DNA of 42,214 bases from Rhizobium sp. Lineage in GTDB: Bacteria; Pseudomonadota; Alphaproteobacteria; Rhizobiales; Rhizobiaceae. The notes under the pieces were generated by a model. The model saw nothing but the letters and a program-made list of their open reading frames with translations. It ran no database searches and was not told where the DNA came from. Positions 34,899-42,214 of this stretch are shown piece by piece; position 1 is the first letter of the stretch; each line of letters begins with the position of its first letter. Position numbers and translations under genes: made by a program. Location: contig JAQGJP010000054.1 of NCBI GenBank assembly GCA_028290545.1, forward strand, positions 1 to 42,214, written 5' to 3'.

Positions 34899-35054
34899 AA
34901 AGTTCTCCATAAATGATATAATGCCGATATGTCCGGTGGGCGCACCTGGACGCAAGTCTTCGCTACGACAGCGTATTACACGGGAATTTGCAGGGTGTTA
35001 AGACGGATCTATCGAGTTTAGCGATCGCGCGCGTACTTTGGCACGGTCGCCGTG

Positions 35055-35561
35055 TCAGTTTTTAGGGCCGGCGAGGGCAGGCATCGGTGTCGACAATTGG
35101 GTGTCGATGGCCCTGGTCTGTTTATCGTCCTGCTTTTCGATCCTCGCGACATTCTTCCGGCCTTTGGGAAACCAGTCCTCGGTCGAAATCCGATCCCAGC
35201 CGTTATAGGCCCAGGTGCCGTGCCAGTGGCCATCCGGCTGCTCGAAATAGATCACGGTGCCGAATGTTTCCCCGGAGCCATAGGCGATCGAAATGCCGAC
35301 ATCGCCTTCGCTGGCGGGACCAAGCACGGCCTTGCCATCGATCATTTTGATGCCAATGCCGGTGCCGATCAGGTCGCCGTTGGCAATGCTCCAGACCACC
35401 TTGTAGGTCTGGCCTGTACGCGTCACCTTGACCGTTCCGGTGTAGTCCTTGCCATCGTCGGGATTGATGCCGCGTATATCGAATTTCCCGACGGGATCGG
35501 CGAGCACCGCGGTCGGCGCGGCAAGTGCAAGCAATAGGACCAGTGGCGAAATCAGACGCAT
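35055..35561 (-). CDS. Secreted protein, paralogue 2 with basic tail
   Basis: A 168-residue paralogue of the neighbouring protein. The shared blocks are DPxGxxxxRGxNPxDxKxYTGTV, TYxVxWxIA, the GTG loop and QPDGHWxGxWxYxG. The signal peptide ends near LAAPTAVLA. It has a C-terminal extension of about 35 residues rich in Lys, Arg, Asp and Gln that the other copy lacks. ATG 35561, preceded by GGAG, is chosen over 35597. The pair probably arose by tandem duplication. Function unknown. Confidence 0.7.
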   Translation of the reverse strand: MRLISPLVLLLALAAPTAVLADPVGKFDIRGINPDDGKDYTGTVKVTRTGQTYKVVWSIANGDLIGTGIGIKMIDGKAVLGPASEGDVGISIAYGSGETFGTVIYFEQPDGHWHGTWAYNGWDRISTEDWFPKGRKNVARIEKQDDKQTRAIDTQLSTPMPALAGPKN

Positions 35562-35677
35562 CGGGAGGCTCCGGTGGTAATCTTTGAGAGAATGCACGGA
35601 CAGTTATATGCAGCAAAATACGCGAACAACGTACACGCATTCGTTTTATACTGTGTTAATTGCCGTCGGAAGAAGGA

Positions 35678-36676
35678 TCAACTCTGCCACGCCGGCATGA
35701 GGTCGCCGTCCTCGGCATGGGCTTGCTGGACGCCGCGCGCAATCGCGCGCGCCATGGTCGAGGCGGCTGCAGCCGAAAGCGAAATGAAATCCTCGATAGA
35801 CATGCTTTTGCCGGACGTCCCCGTCGCCACTGCGAAGACGAGATCACCATCCAGAGGGGTATGAGACGGCCAGATGGCATGGGCGAAGCCGTCATGCGCC
35901 GCGACCGCCAGTCGCTTGGCTTCTGCCTTGGTGAGCACGGCATCGGTGGCGATGACCGCGATCGTGGTATTGCCATCCTTCGGCTGGCCGAGATCGAGCT
36001 TGGTGCGGATTTCCCTTGCTTCCGGCGGGATCTCTCTCGGCCAGCCCAGTCCTGCGAATTCCTCGCCGATTTCGTGAATGGCGGCGCGGAAATGCCGTGT
36101 ATCGCCGAGTGTGACGCTGCCAAGCGCGTTGACAGCGACCAGTGCGCCGATCGTGATGCCGTTCGGCAACAGGCTCGAAGCCGAACCAAGGCCACCCTTG
36201 AGGCCGGCGGTCAGCGCACCGGTGCCCGCGCCATACGAACCGAGCGAAAAAGTCCCGGCAGCGGCCAGGGCCGCCTCATAGCCCATCTCGCGATAAGGCG
36301 GATAGCGATCCCAATCCTTGCTGCCACCATTCAGGAGGTCGAAGAGAATTGCGGCCGGCACGATCGGCACACGCATCGGACCGACCGCAAAGCCACGGCC
36401 CATTTCCCGCAAAGCCGCCTGAACGCCCGATGCGGCGTCGAGGCCAAAGGCCGAGCCGCCGGAAAGCGCGATGGCGTCCACAGCCTGTACGGTATTATGC
36501 GGTTCGAGAAGGTCGGTTTCGCGCGTGCCCGGCGCTCCGCCCATGACATGCACGGCGGCCGTGGCGGGCTGATCGCAGACGATCACCGTCACCCCGGATT
36601 TCAATACCCGGTCTTCGACATTGCCGACCCTGAGACCGGCGACGTCCGTAATCAGGTTTTTGGGGCCGGCGCGCAT
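35678..36676 (-). CDS. P1-family (DmpA/S58) aminopeptidase-like protein
   Basis: A 332-residue protein. ITDVAGLRVGN near the start, GGAPGTRETDLLEP, LSGGSAFGLDAASGV and the KGGLGSASSLLPNGITIGALVAVNALGSV region are P1-family marks; the GLGSAS part corresponds to the self-cleavage and nucleophile region of DmpA. These Ntn-like hydrolases cleave N-terminal residues, including D-amino acids and beta-peptides in some members. The substrate is unknown. It is on the minus strand between the paralogue pair and the binding-protein gene, with no obvious operon partner. Confidence 0.9.
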   Translation of the reverse strand: MRAGPKNLITDVAGLRVGNVEDRVLKSGVTVIVCDQPATAAVHVMGGAPGTRETDLLEPHNTVQAVDAIALSGGSAFGLDAASGVQAALREMGRGFAVGPMRVPIVPAAILFDLLNGGSKDWDRYPPYREMGYEAALAAAGTFSLGSYGAGTGALTAGLKGGLGSASSLLPNGITIGALVAVNALGSVTLGDTRHFRAAIHEIGEEFAGLGWPREIPPEAREIRTKLDLGQPKDGNTTIAVIATDAVLTKAEAKRLAVAAHDGFAHAIWPSHTPLDGDLVFAVATGTSGKSMSIEDFISLSAAAASTMARAIARGVQQAHAEDGDLMPAWQS

Positions 36677-36752
36677 GACGTTTCCTGTGGCGGTTTAAGT
36701 GGATCGTAAATTGAGTCCGGAAGATCCGGTAAGGAACTGAAGCAGAACCATT

Positions 36753-37826
36753 TTATTGCGTTGCCGCCGGAGGCTTGAAGCCCTGTCCGTCCCACTCCAG
36801 CAGTGCAAAAGGGTTGGTCGCCAGTTCATGCAGCTTGGTGAAACGGATATTGCCGAGCACCGTCTCGAACGGCGTTTCGACCAGCGCCTGCGCCAGTGGC
36901 GCGCCGCTGCCGGAGGCGATCTCTTGCGCGTCGATCGCGATCGTTACCGCCGCATAGGCCGGCAGGACATAGCCGTCGGCAGATTTGCCGTCCTTGGCCA
37001 GCGCAGCGACGGCGGGACCGGCCGCAGGCAGGGTTTGATAGTCCGGCCGGGTGATTGCGAGGACGCCCTTTTCGAGCGGCAGCGCCTGTTCCGTGGCGTT
37101 GAGCGTATCGCCGCCGAGGAAGGTCAGATCAAGGCCCGCGCCTTTCGCATCATGGGCCATGACCGACATGTCGCTGCGGTCGGCAGGAGCAAAGACATGG
37201 GTGACGCCCGCCTTGGCGAGGCGGCGGAGGAGCAGCGTCTGTACTTCCTGTGCGGGACGGAAATTATCGATCAGCGTCGCCTTCATACCCTTCTGTTCAA
37301 GCGCCTCTCGCACAGTCTCGGATGTTTCGCGGCTGGTAATCGTGCCATCGTCAAGAATGGCGAAGGGCTTGCCCTTCCAGTTCTGGAAGATCACATCGGC
37401 AATCTTGTCGCGCTCGGCGGTGGGCGAGGGCGCCAGCCGGAAAAGCGGCCAGCCCTTCTTCAGCGCATCCTCCATCAGGATCGAGGCGCGTACAGACAGG
37501 GTGATCGCCGGAATCTTCGCTTCCGCCAGGACAGGCAGCCCGCCTTCGAGCGATTGTGAGCAGAGGAAGCCGATGGCGACCGTCGCACCCGACTGCTTGA
37601 TCTTTTCTGCGGTATCGAAACCCGAGCCGTCCGTGCAGGGTTCTTCGATCGCGACGATCTCGGCCTTGCCCTGCGCGGCAAGCGCGGCGCCATCGAGCAC
37701 CTGCTTGCCCAGGATCTGGAGGTTGCCCAAGTGCGGGGCGACGACAGCAATCTTGAGGTCGGCGGCATAAGCGGAGAGGGGAATCGCCACAAGCGCTGTG
37801 AGGATGTACGGGCAAATTTTGAGCAT
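36753..37826 (-). CDS. Periplasmic binding protein, branched-chain amino-acid (type 1) family
   Basis: A 357-residue protein. The Sec signal (ICPYILTALVAIPLSAYA) is cleaved near residue 21. DLKIAVVAPHLG and IVAIEEPCTDGS open a type-1 periplasmic binding fold, and TLSVRASILMEDA and THVFAPADRSDMSVMA follow. The family binds Leu/Ile/Val, amides or other small ligands for ABC importers, but no permease or ATPase genes are adjacent, so it may serve a distant transporter or act as a sensor. ATG 37826 is chosen because the signal peptide starts there; the longer frame to 37943 adds an unlikely 39 residues. Confidence 0.85.
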   Translation of the reverse strand: MLKICPYILTALVAIPLSAYAADLKIAVVAPHLGNLQILGKQVLDGAALAAQGKAEIVAIEEPCTDGSGFDTAEKIKQSGATVAIGFLCSQSLEGGLPVLAEAKIPAITLSVRASILMEDALKKGWPLFRLAPSPTAERDKIADVIFQNWKGKPFAILDDGTITSRETSETVREALEQKGMKATLIDNFRPAQEVQTLLLRRLAKAGVTHVFAPADRSDMSVMAHDAKGAGLDLTFLGGDTLNATEQALPLEKGVLAITRPDYQTLPAAGPAVAALAKDGKSADGYVLPAYAAVTIAIDAQEIASGSGAPLAQALVETPFETVLGNIRFTKLHELATNPFALLEWDGQGFKPPAATQ

Positions 37827-37966
37827 GGCTTGGTTCCGGATTAGGCCCGAATGTACCGACCGGCGACGGGTCCGCAAGATAAAACACCCGATGCCGGGAA
37901 AAAATACCAGAAATTTGTCGCATCCGGGTTTCGAAATTCTCAACCCTTCCCTTATATAACATCATC

Positions 37967-38476
37967 ATGTTGAAGCGAAATCTGGCGGAACTGTCGGTGG
38001 CCGACGGCAAACTCTATCGCGATGCGATGGCCCGTTATGCGGGCCATGTGCAACTGGTGACGACTGCCTTGAACGGCGAGCGGCGCGGCGTTGCCGTTAC
38101 CGCAGCCTGTTCGGTATCGGACAGTCCACCGACCGTGCTCGTCTGCCTCAATCACGGCAATGAGAAGAACAGCATGTTCTTCGAGAGCGGGATCTTTGCC
38201 CTGAATTCGCTTTCGGCGCATCACCAGACTCTCAGCCACGCCTTTTCCGGCCTGGAAAAGCTGACGACCGAAGAACGATTCGCCAAGGGCAACTGGGACA
38301 CGCTGATAACCGGCGCGCCGGCATTGGCGGATGCTATCGCCACCTACGACTGCCGCATCGTCAAGCTGGTGCCGCATGCCAGCCACACGATCATGATCGG
38401 CGAAGTCGCAGCTTTGCGACTCGGCGGCAAAAATCCGGCGCTCGTCTATATGGACCGCTCCTACCAGACATTATAG
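37967..38476 (+). CDS. Flavin reductase-like FMN-binding protein
   Basis: A 169-residue split-barrel protein. DAMARYAGHVQLVTTALN and RGVAVTAACSVSDSPPTVLVCLNHGN are the FMN-binding strands of the HpaC/RutF flavin reductase family. FALNSLSAHHQTLS and the C-terminal IMIGEVAALRL complete the pattern. It would supply reduced flavin to a two-component monooxygenase or reduce free flavin. It lies 47 nt before the MoxR gene on the same strand. Functional linkage to that cluster is uncertain. Confidence 0.88.
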   Translation: MLKRNLAELSVADGKLYRDAMARYAGHVQLVTTALNGERRGVAVTAACSVSDSPPTVLVCLNHGNEKNSMFFESGIFALNSLSAHHQTLSHAFSGLEKLTTEERFAKGNWDTLITGAPALADAIATYDCRIVKLVPHASHTIMIGEVAALRLGGKNPALVYMDRSYQTL

Positions 38477-38492
38477 ACTCCGTGAAAAGCAG

Positions 38493-38509
38493 CCTCCGGT
38501 CTCCGGAGG
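38493..38509 (+). other. Hairpin upstream of the MoxR gene
   Basis: CCTCCGG/CCGGAGG (38493-38499, 38503-38509) with a TCT loop, 15 nt before the ATG and next to its ribosome binding site. No T-run follows. It could affect translation, or be an attenuated stop of the flavin reductase gene. Confidence 0.4.
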
Positions 38510-38523
38510 TCCGTGGAGTGCCC

Positions 38524-39453
38524 ATGACCCAATCATCCGCAATCGCCTTGCCGGCTTCCATCGATCAGACGATGGCGATGCTGGAGGCCCATGACTATCT
38601 GGCCGGACGGTCGCTGGCGACCGTGTTGTTCCTGGCGCTGAAACTGAAGCGGCCGCTGTTTCTCGAAGGTGACGCCGGCGTCGGCAAGACCGAGATCGCC
38701 AAAGTGGTGGCCAGGGCACTCGGCCGCGAACTGATCCGGCTGCAATGCTACGAAGGACTGGATATCTCGTCTGCGGTCTATGAGTGGAATTACCCGGCGC
38801 AGATGCTCGATATCCGGTTGGCCGAAGCGGAGGGCGTGCGCGACCGTTCGCGGCTTGAAGGGGACCTGTTCTCGGAAAAGCATCTGATCCGCAGGCCGGT
38901 GCTGCAGGCGCTTTCCGCCCATGCAGGCGGCGCGCCGGTGTTCCTGATCGACGAACTCGACCGCACCGATGAGGCGTTCGAGGCTTTCCTGCTGGAAATT
39001 CTCAGCGACTATCAGGTGACCATCCCCGAACTCGGCACCATCAAGGCGGCCGAACCGCCGATCGTCATCATCACCACCAATCGCACCCGCGAAGTCCATG
39101 ACGCGCTGAAGCGCCGCTGCCTCTATCACTGGGTCGACTACCCCACCTCAGTGACCGAACTCGAAATCATCCGGCGCAAGGTGCCCAACTGCAACGAGCG
39201 GCTGGCGCGCGAAATCGTCGCCTATGTGCAGCAGCTCAGGACGCTCGATCTCTTCAAGAATCCCGGGATTGCCGAAACCATCGACTGGGCGACCGCCTTG
39301 ACCGAACTGGACCGCGTGGCGCTCGATCCCGAAACGATCTCGGACACGATCGGGGCGCTGTTGAAATTCCAGGACGACATCGCCCGCATCAACGGGTCCG
39401 AGGGCAGGAAAACGCTGGATGCCGTCAAGGCGGAACTGCTGGCGACAGGATAA
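38524..39453 (+). CDS. MoxR-type AAA+ ATPase (CoxD-like)
   Basis: A 309-residue ATPase. Walker A is GDAGVGKT (49-56), Walker B is VFLIDELDR, and sensor 1 is IITTNRTRE. The RLQCYEGLD and YEWNYPAQML segments are seen in CoxD and related MoxR proteins, chaperone-like ATPases that mature molybdo-flavoenzymes such as CO dehydrogenase. The start ATG 38524 has GGAG about 5 nt upstream; an in-frame GTG at 38482 is less likely. The VWA gene follows after 3 nt, and XdhC-type genes follow that, a typical maturation set. Confidence 0.92.
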   Translation: MTQSSAIALPASIDQTMAMLEAHDYLAGRSLATVLFLALKLKRPLFLEGDAGVGKTEIAKVVARALGRELIRLQCYEGLDISSAVYEWNYPAQMLDIRLAEAEGVRDRSRLEGDLFSEKHLIRRPVLQALSAHAGGAPVFLIDELDRTDEAFEAFLLEILSDYQVTIPELGTIKAAEPPIVIITTNRTREVHDALKRRCLYHWVDYPTSVTELEIIRRKVPNCNERLAREIVAYVQQLRTLDLFKNPGIAETIDWATALTELDRVALDPETISDTIGALLKFQDDIARINGSEGRKTLDAVKAELLATG

Positions 39454-39456
39454 GCC

Positions 39457-40695
39457 ATGGAAACGCTGGCCGCCAATGACGGGATTGTGGTGCCGCCGGT
39501 TCAGCTTGGAGATGGCCGCTTTGCCGACAACATCGTCTATTTCGGGCGGGTGCTCCGGCGCGCGGGACTGAAAATCGGTCCCGGCGCGATAAGCGACGCA
39601 ATCGAATCCGTCACCGCCATCGGCATCGGCAGCCGCGAGGAGTTCTATACCGCGCTGTTTTGCAATTTCGTCAAGCGGCATGAGGACCGGCCGGTGTTCG
39701 ACGAGGCGTTCCGGATATTCTGGCGGCCGCGCGATTTCGAGGGCAAGCTGATCCAGATGCTCACGCGCATGACCCCCGATGCCGGCGACAAGCAGAAGCC
39801 GAAGGCGGCGCAGGCGCGGGTCTCCGAATCGCTTTATGCCGAGCGTCCGGAACGCCAGCACGACAGGGAGGAGATCGAGATCGATTCCCGCTTTTCGGTG
39901 TCCGACCGCGAAGTGTTCCGCAAGACGGACTTCGCTCAGATGACGGCGCGCGAACTCAACGAGGCCCGGCAAGAACTCTCCCGGCTGATCCTGCCGATGG
40001 ATGAGGTCAAGACACGGCGCTACCAGTCATCGTCGAAGATCGCCCGCATCGATCCGCGCGCGACGCTCAGGGCGGCGATGAAGACCGGCGGAGACCTGAT
40101 CCTTCCAAAGTGGCGGCTGCCGAAGACCATTCATCCGCCGCTGGTGATCATCGCCGATATTTCCGGGTCGATGAGCCAGTATACGCGGATTTTCCTGCAT
40201 TTCATGCATGTGCTGACCGAGCGCCGGCGGCGGGTGCACACTTTTTTGTTTGGCACCCGGCTTTCGAACGTGACGCGCGCCATGCGCCATCGGGATCCGG
40301 ACGAGGCGGTTGCCTTGTGCTCGGAGACGGTCAAGGACTGGTCGGGCGGCACGCGGATCGGCGAGACGCTGAAGGAGTTCAACAAGCTCTGGGCGCGGCG
40401 GGTGCTGTCGCAGGGCGCCATCGTGCTTCTGATCACCGACGGGCTGGAGCGCGACGACGCCGAACTGCTGGAGACAGAGACAGACCGGCTGCATCGCTCC
40501 TGCCGGCGGCTGATCTGGCTCAATCCGCTGCTTCGCTTCGATGGCTTCGAGGCGAGGGCGCGTGGGGTGCGCGCGATGGTGCCGCATGTGGACGAGTTGC
40601 GTGCCGTGCATAATCTGGATTCGATCGGCGATCTCGCAAAAGCGCTGTCCGGCGGCAGGGCGAGGAACGCCGATCCCAAACGCTTTCTGGCATAG
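39457..40695 (+). CDS. VWA domain protein (CoxE-like)
   Basis: A 412-residue protein. The N-terminal helical region (FADNIVYFGRVLRRAGLKIG) is typical of CoxE/DUF58-type partners of MoxR ATPases. The C-terminal von Willebrand A domain starts near residue 228, with the MIDAS motif DISGSMS (Asp at about 234), a Thr in SGGTRIGETL and the Asp of LLITDGLERDD. The product would work with the MoxR ATPase in inserting or sulphurating metal cofactor in a molybdoenzyme. The ATG follows the MoxR stop by 3 nt. Confidence 0.92.
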   Translation: METLAANDGIVVPPVQLGDGRFADNIVYFGRVLRRAGLKIGPGAISDAIESVTAIGIGSREEFYTALFCNFVKRHEDRPVFDEAFRIFWRPRDFEGKLIQMLTRMTPDAGDKQKPKAAQARVSESLYAERPERQHDREEIEIDSRFSVSDREVFRKTDFAQMTARELNEARQELSRLILPMDEVKTRRYQSSSKIARIDPRATLRAAMKTGGDLILPKWRLPKTIHPPLVIIADISGSMSQYTRIFLHFMHVLTERRRRVHTFLFGTRLSNVTRAMRHRDPDEAVALCSETVKDWSGGTRIGETLKEFNKLWARRVLSQGAIVLLITDGLERDDAELLETETDRLHRSCRRLIWLNPLLRFDGFEARARGVRAMVPHVDELRAVHNLDSIGDLAKALSGGRARNADPKRFLA

Positions 40696-40706
40696 GAGAA
40701 GAACAG

Positions 40707-41033
40707 ATGAACCTTGCTGAAAACCGTGATCCGCTGGATATCGCCGAAGCCTGGAAAGCGGCTGGTCGGGACGTGGCGATCGCCACCGTGATCGAGACCT
40801 GGGGTTCGGCACCTCGACCGGTCGGCTCGCATCTGGTCGTCGATGCCGAGGGCAATTTCGAGGGCTCGGTCTCCGGCGGTTGCGTCGAGGGCGCGGTAAT
40901 CTCGGAAGCAATCGACGTGATCGCATCGGGTGCGCCAAAAATGCTGGAGTTCGGAGTGGCCGACGAGACGGCATGGCGGGTCGGGCTGTCCTGTGGCGGC
41001 CGGATCGCCGTCTATGTCGAGAGGATCGGTTGA
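40707..41033 (+). CDS. XdhC N-terminal (XdhC_CoxI) domain protein
   Basis: A 108-residue protein equal to the N-terminal XdhC/CoxI domain: VIETWGSAPRPVGSHLVV, then GSVSGGCVEGAV with a conserved Cys, and LSCGGRIAVYV. XdhC binds molybdenum cofactor and protects and delivers it to xanthine dehydrogenase-type enzymes after sulphuration. In many bacteria this domain is fused to a Rossmann domain; here that domain is the separate next gene, whose ATG overlaps this stop (TGATG). AGGAG precedes the ATG. Confidence 0.9.
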   Translation: MNLAENRDPLDIAEAWKAAGRDVAIATVIETWGSAPRPVGSHLVVDAEGNFEGSVSGGCVEGAVISEAIDVIASGAPKMLEFGVADETAWRVGLSCGGRIAVYVERIG

Positions 41034-41722
41034 TGCGGACCGAACATCTCGCCGCGATCAATCAGGCAAGGGGCTCGCGACGGGCCGTGATCCTGGTCAC
41101 CGACCTCGACAGCGGCGACGGGCAGGTGGTTGCCGAGGGGCAGATCATCGGCGGCGGCGTGCAGGCCGATATCGACAAGGCATTCCGCAGCGGCAGGTCG
41201 TCGACGGTGGAGGCGGGCGGCCGAAAGCTGTTTCTCAACGTTCAGGTGCCGCCGCCGCGGATCGTCGTGATCGGGGCGGTGCATATTTCCCAGGCCCTGG
41301 CGGCCATGGCTCCGGTCGCGGGTTTTGATCTCTCAATCATCGATCCGCGCACGGCGTTCGCGACGCCGGAGCGATTCGAGGGCGTCGATCTGACCGCCGA
41401 CTGGCCGGAGGACGTATTGAAGGAGCGGCCGCTGGATGCCTACACGGCGCTGGTCGCTGTGACTCACGATCCGAAGATCGATGATTTCCCGATCGCAGAG
41501 GCGCTGCGCACCGGCTGCTTCTATGTCGGCGCGCTCGGTAGCCGCAAGACGCATGCAAAGCGCGTCGAGCGTTTGAAGGAGGCGGGGATAACCGACGCGC
41601 AGATCGCCGGGATCGACGCACCGATCGGGCTCGATATCGGAGCGCAAAGTCCGGCCGAGATTGCGGTCGCGGTGCTCGGCGCGATCATCCAGGCATTCCG
41701 CAAGCGGGATTTGCGGGTCTGA
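41033..41722 (+). CDS. XdhC C-terminal (Rossmann) domain protein
   Basis: A 229-residue protein. Residues about 78-200 are the XdhC Rossmann domain: RIVVIGAVHISQALAAMAP, IIDPRTAFATPERF, ALVAVTHDPKID, YVGALGSRKTHAKR and IDAPIGLDIGAQSPAEIAVA. Its first 75 residues resemble a second, degenerate XdhC_CoxI-like unit (SRRAVILVTDLDSGDGQVV). The start codon shares a base with the stop of the previous gene (TGATG), indicating translational coupling. Together the two act as one XdhC-like maturation factor. Confidence 0.9.
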   Translation: MRTEHLAAINQARGSRRAVILVTDLDSGDGQVVAEGQIIGGGVQADIDKAFRSGRSSTVEAGGRKLFLNVQVPPPRIVVIGAVHISQALAAMAPVAGFDLSIIDPRTAFATPERFEGVDLTADWPEDVLKERPLDAYTALVAVTHDPKIDDFPIAEALRTGCFYVGALGSRKTHAKRVERLKEAGITDAQIAGIDAPIGLDIGAQSPAEIAVAVLGAIIQAFRKRDLRV

Positions 41723-41813
41723 AGACTGGCTGCGCAAGGCGCTGAAAGAGTATCAGAACAGGTTCTGCCCGAGCATGGGGTGAAGCGACGAAAAAAACAT
41801 GGGTGACAAAACG

Positions 41814-41844
41814 AAAAAAGCGCGTCAACCGGGTGGTTGCGCGC
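41814..41844 (-). terminator. Intrinsic terminator of rpmG
   Basis: On the minus strand, GCGCGCAACC (41844-41835) pairs with GGTTGACGCGC (41830-41820) around ACCC, with one mismatch, followed by TTTTTT. It lies 30 nt after the rpmG stop. Confidence 0.8.
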
Positions 41845-41873
41845 CTGATCCGCAAAACCTCTGAGATCAAGGA

Positions 41874-42041
41874 TTACTTGATCTTGGTTTCCTTGAACTC
41901 GACATGCTTGCGCACGACGGGGTCGTACTTGGTCTTGGTCATCTTCTCAGTCATCGTACGGCTGTTCTTCGTCGTGACGTAGAAGCTGCCGGTGTCCGCA
42001 GTCGAGAGAAGCTTGATCTTGATCGTGGTCGCTTTCGCTAT
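41874..42041 (-). CDS. rpmG: 50S ribosomal protein L33, ATA start codon
   Basis: Read on the minus strand, the frame gives [20 protein letters not shown], then [20 protein letters not shown] and ends in FKETKIK. That is full-length L33 (55 residues including the initiator) of the rhizobial type. The codon at the expected start is ATA (42041-42039), with AGGACGACC just upstream. No ATG, GTG or TTG occurs in frame for at least 60 nt upstream, and the first internal ATG would remove half the protein. Translation from AUA, or a sequence error from ATG, is implied. A 9-bp hairpin lies in the leader and a strong terminator follows the gene. Confidence 0.88.
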   Translation of the reverse strand: MAKATTIKIKLLSTADTGSFYVTTKNSRTMTEKMTKTKYDPVVRKHVEFKETKIK

Positions 42042-42066
42042 GGTCGTCCTGCCTTTAAAATAATTG

Positions 42067-42096
42067 TCGCCGTGGAATCTGTTTCTCCCACGGCGA
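42067..42096 (-). other. Hairpin in the rpmG leader
   Basis: Perfect 9-bp stem TCGCCGTGG/CCACGGCGA (42067-42075, 42088-42096) with a 12-nt loop. On the minus strand it is followed by ACAATTATTTT and then the rpmG ribosome binding site. It could terminate the upstream membrane protein gene or influence rpmG translation. Confidence 0.55.
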
Positions 42097-42131
42097 AATC
42101 TGCGCGGAAACTACGCATAAAGCGCTGAAAG

Positions 42132-42214
42132 TCAAGTCCGCTGCGGGTGAAAAATCAGCCTGTAGAAGGCGAAAAGCACGAAGACACCGAAGAATGCGGT
42201 CAAGACCCACGCGA
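42132..42214 (-). CDS. 3' end of a membrane protein gene (partial)
   Basis: Minus-strand frame with stop at 42132 that runs off the window. The visible C-terminus (AWVLTAFFGVFVLFAFYRL, then IFHPQRT) is one membrane helix plus a short basic tail. In rhizobia an MFS-type transporter gene often lies upstream of rpmG, which would fit, but 26 residues cannot establish the family. Confidence 0.5.
   Translation of the reverse strand, partial: AWVLTAFFGVFVLFAFYRLIFHPQRT

Noticed and set aside
1..42214. CRISPR arrays, insertion sequences, transposases, rRNA genes
   Set aside because: No regularly spaced repeats, transposase motifs or rRNA sequence were seen on either strand.

Overview
This window looks like chromosome from an alphaproteobacterium of the Rhizobiales, probably a Rhizobium or Agrobacterium relative. 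The reasons are the GC-rich coding sequence with strong GC third-position bias, a B12-dependent class II ribonucleotide reductase (NrdJ, 1264 aa), an ATP12 chaperone gene in an rluC-HAD-ATP12 operon, RarA beside a Do-type protease, and an L33 gene. Genus is inferred from recalled protein families, not from a database search.

Layout. (1) 1-860: a DMT/EamA exporter. (2) 900-5440: an accessory segment of small hypothetical genes on the 3' side of a tRNA-Leu(UAA) gene. It holds a SnoaL-like protein, a truncated proteasome-like Ntn-hydrolase N-terminus with Thr1/Asp17/Lys33 spacing, several orphans, a two-repeat HTH/SANT-like protein, and a three-gene set joined by ATGA overlaps whose first product carries a Tat signal. 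(3) 5440-8810: tRNA-Leu, wrbA, a CinA-type molybdopterin-binding protein, a tandem universal stress protein and gpt, with clear terminators. (4) 8920-12390: a chemoreceptor ending in a WxxF pentapeptide, then two paralogous secreted Cache-like proteins. (5) 12390-16870: nrdJ behind a 640-nt leader that contains a perfect DnaA box, an NrdR-like box and a good sigma70 promoter. (6) 16900-18000: a beta-helix-like small protein and an HNH nuclease gene with a frameshift. (7) 18050-24290: GNAT acetyltransferase, lipoprotein, AI-2E family permease, and a divergent FCD regulator / PhyH dioxygenase pair with an operator-like dyad, then an FMN-binding glutamate-synthase-like enzyme.

(8) 24359-28974: a Do-like protease frameshifted just before its catalytic serine, rarA, a glycosyltransferase and S-formylglutathione hydrolase. 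(9) 29024-37826, all minus strand: lipoprotein, an RTX protein whose N-terminal half looks like a GH12 glucanase, ATP12, HAD phosphatase, RluC-type pseudouridine synthase, CrcB, YaiI, two paralogous secreted proteins, a P1-family peptidase and an orphan periplasmic binding protein. (10) 37967-41722: flavin reductase, MoxR ATPase, CoxE-like VWA protein and an XdhC split into two genes, which is a molybdo-flavoenzyme maturation set without its enzyme. (11) 41814-42214: rpmG (L33), whose only plausible start codon is ATA, and the 3' end of a membrane protein gene.

Most of the window is ordinary rhizobial chromosome. The parts most worth a second look are the rpmG start, the DnaA/NrdR-type control region of nrdJ, the GH12-RTX gene attached to a housekeeping operon, the Ntn-hydrolase fragment and the two frameshifted genes.
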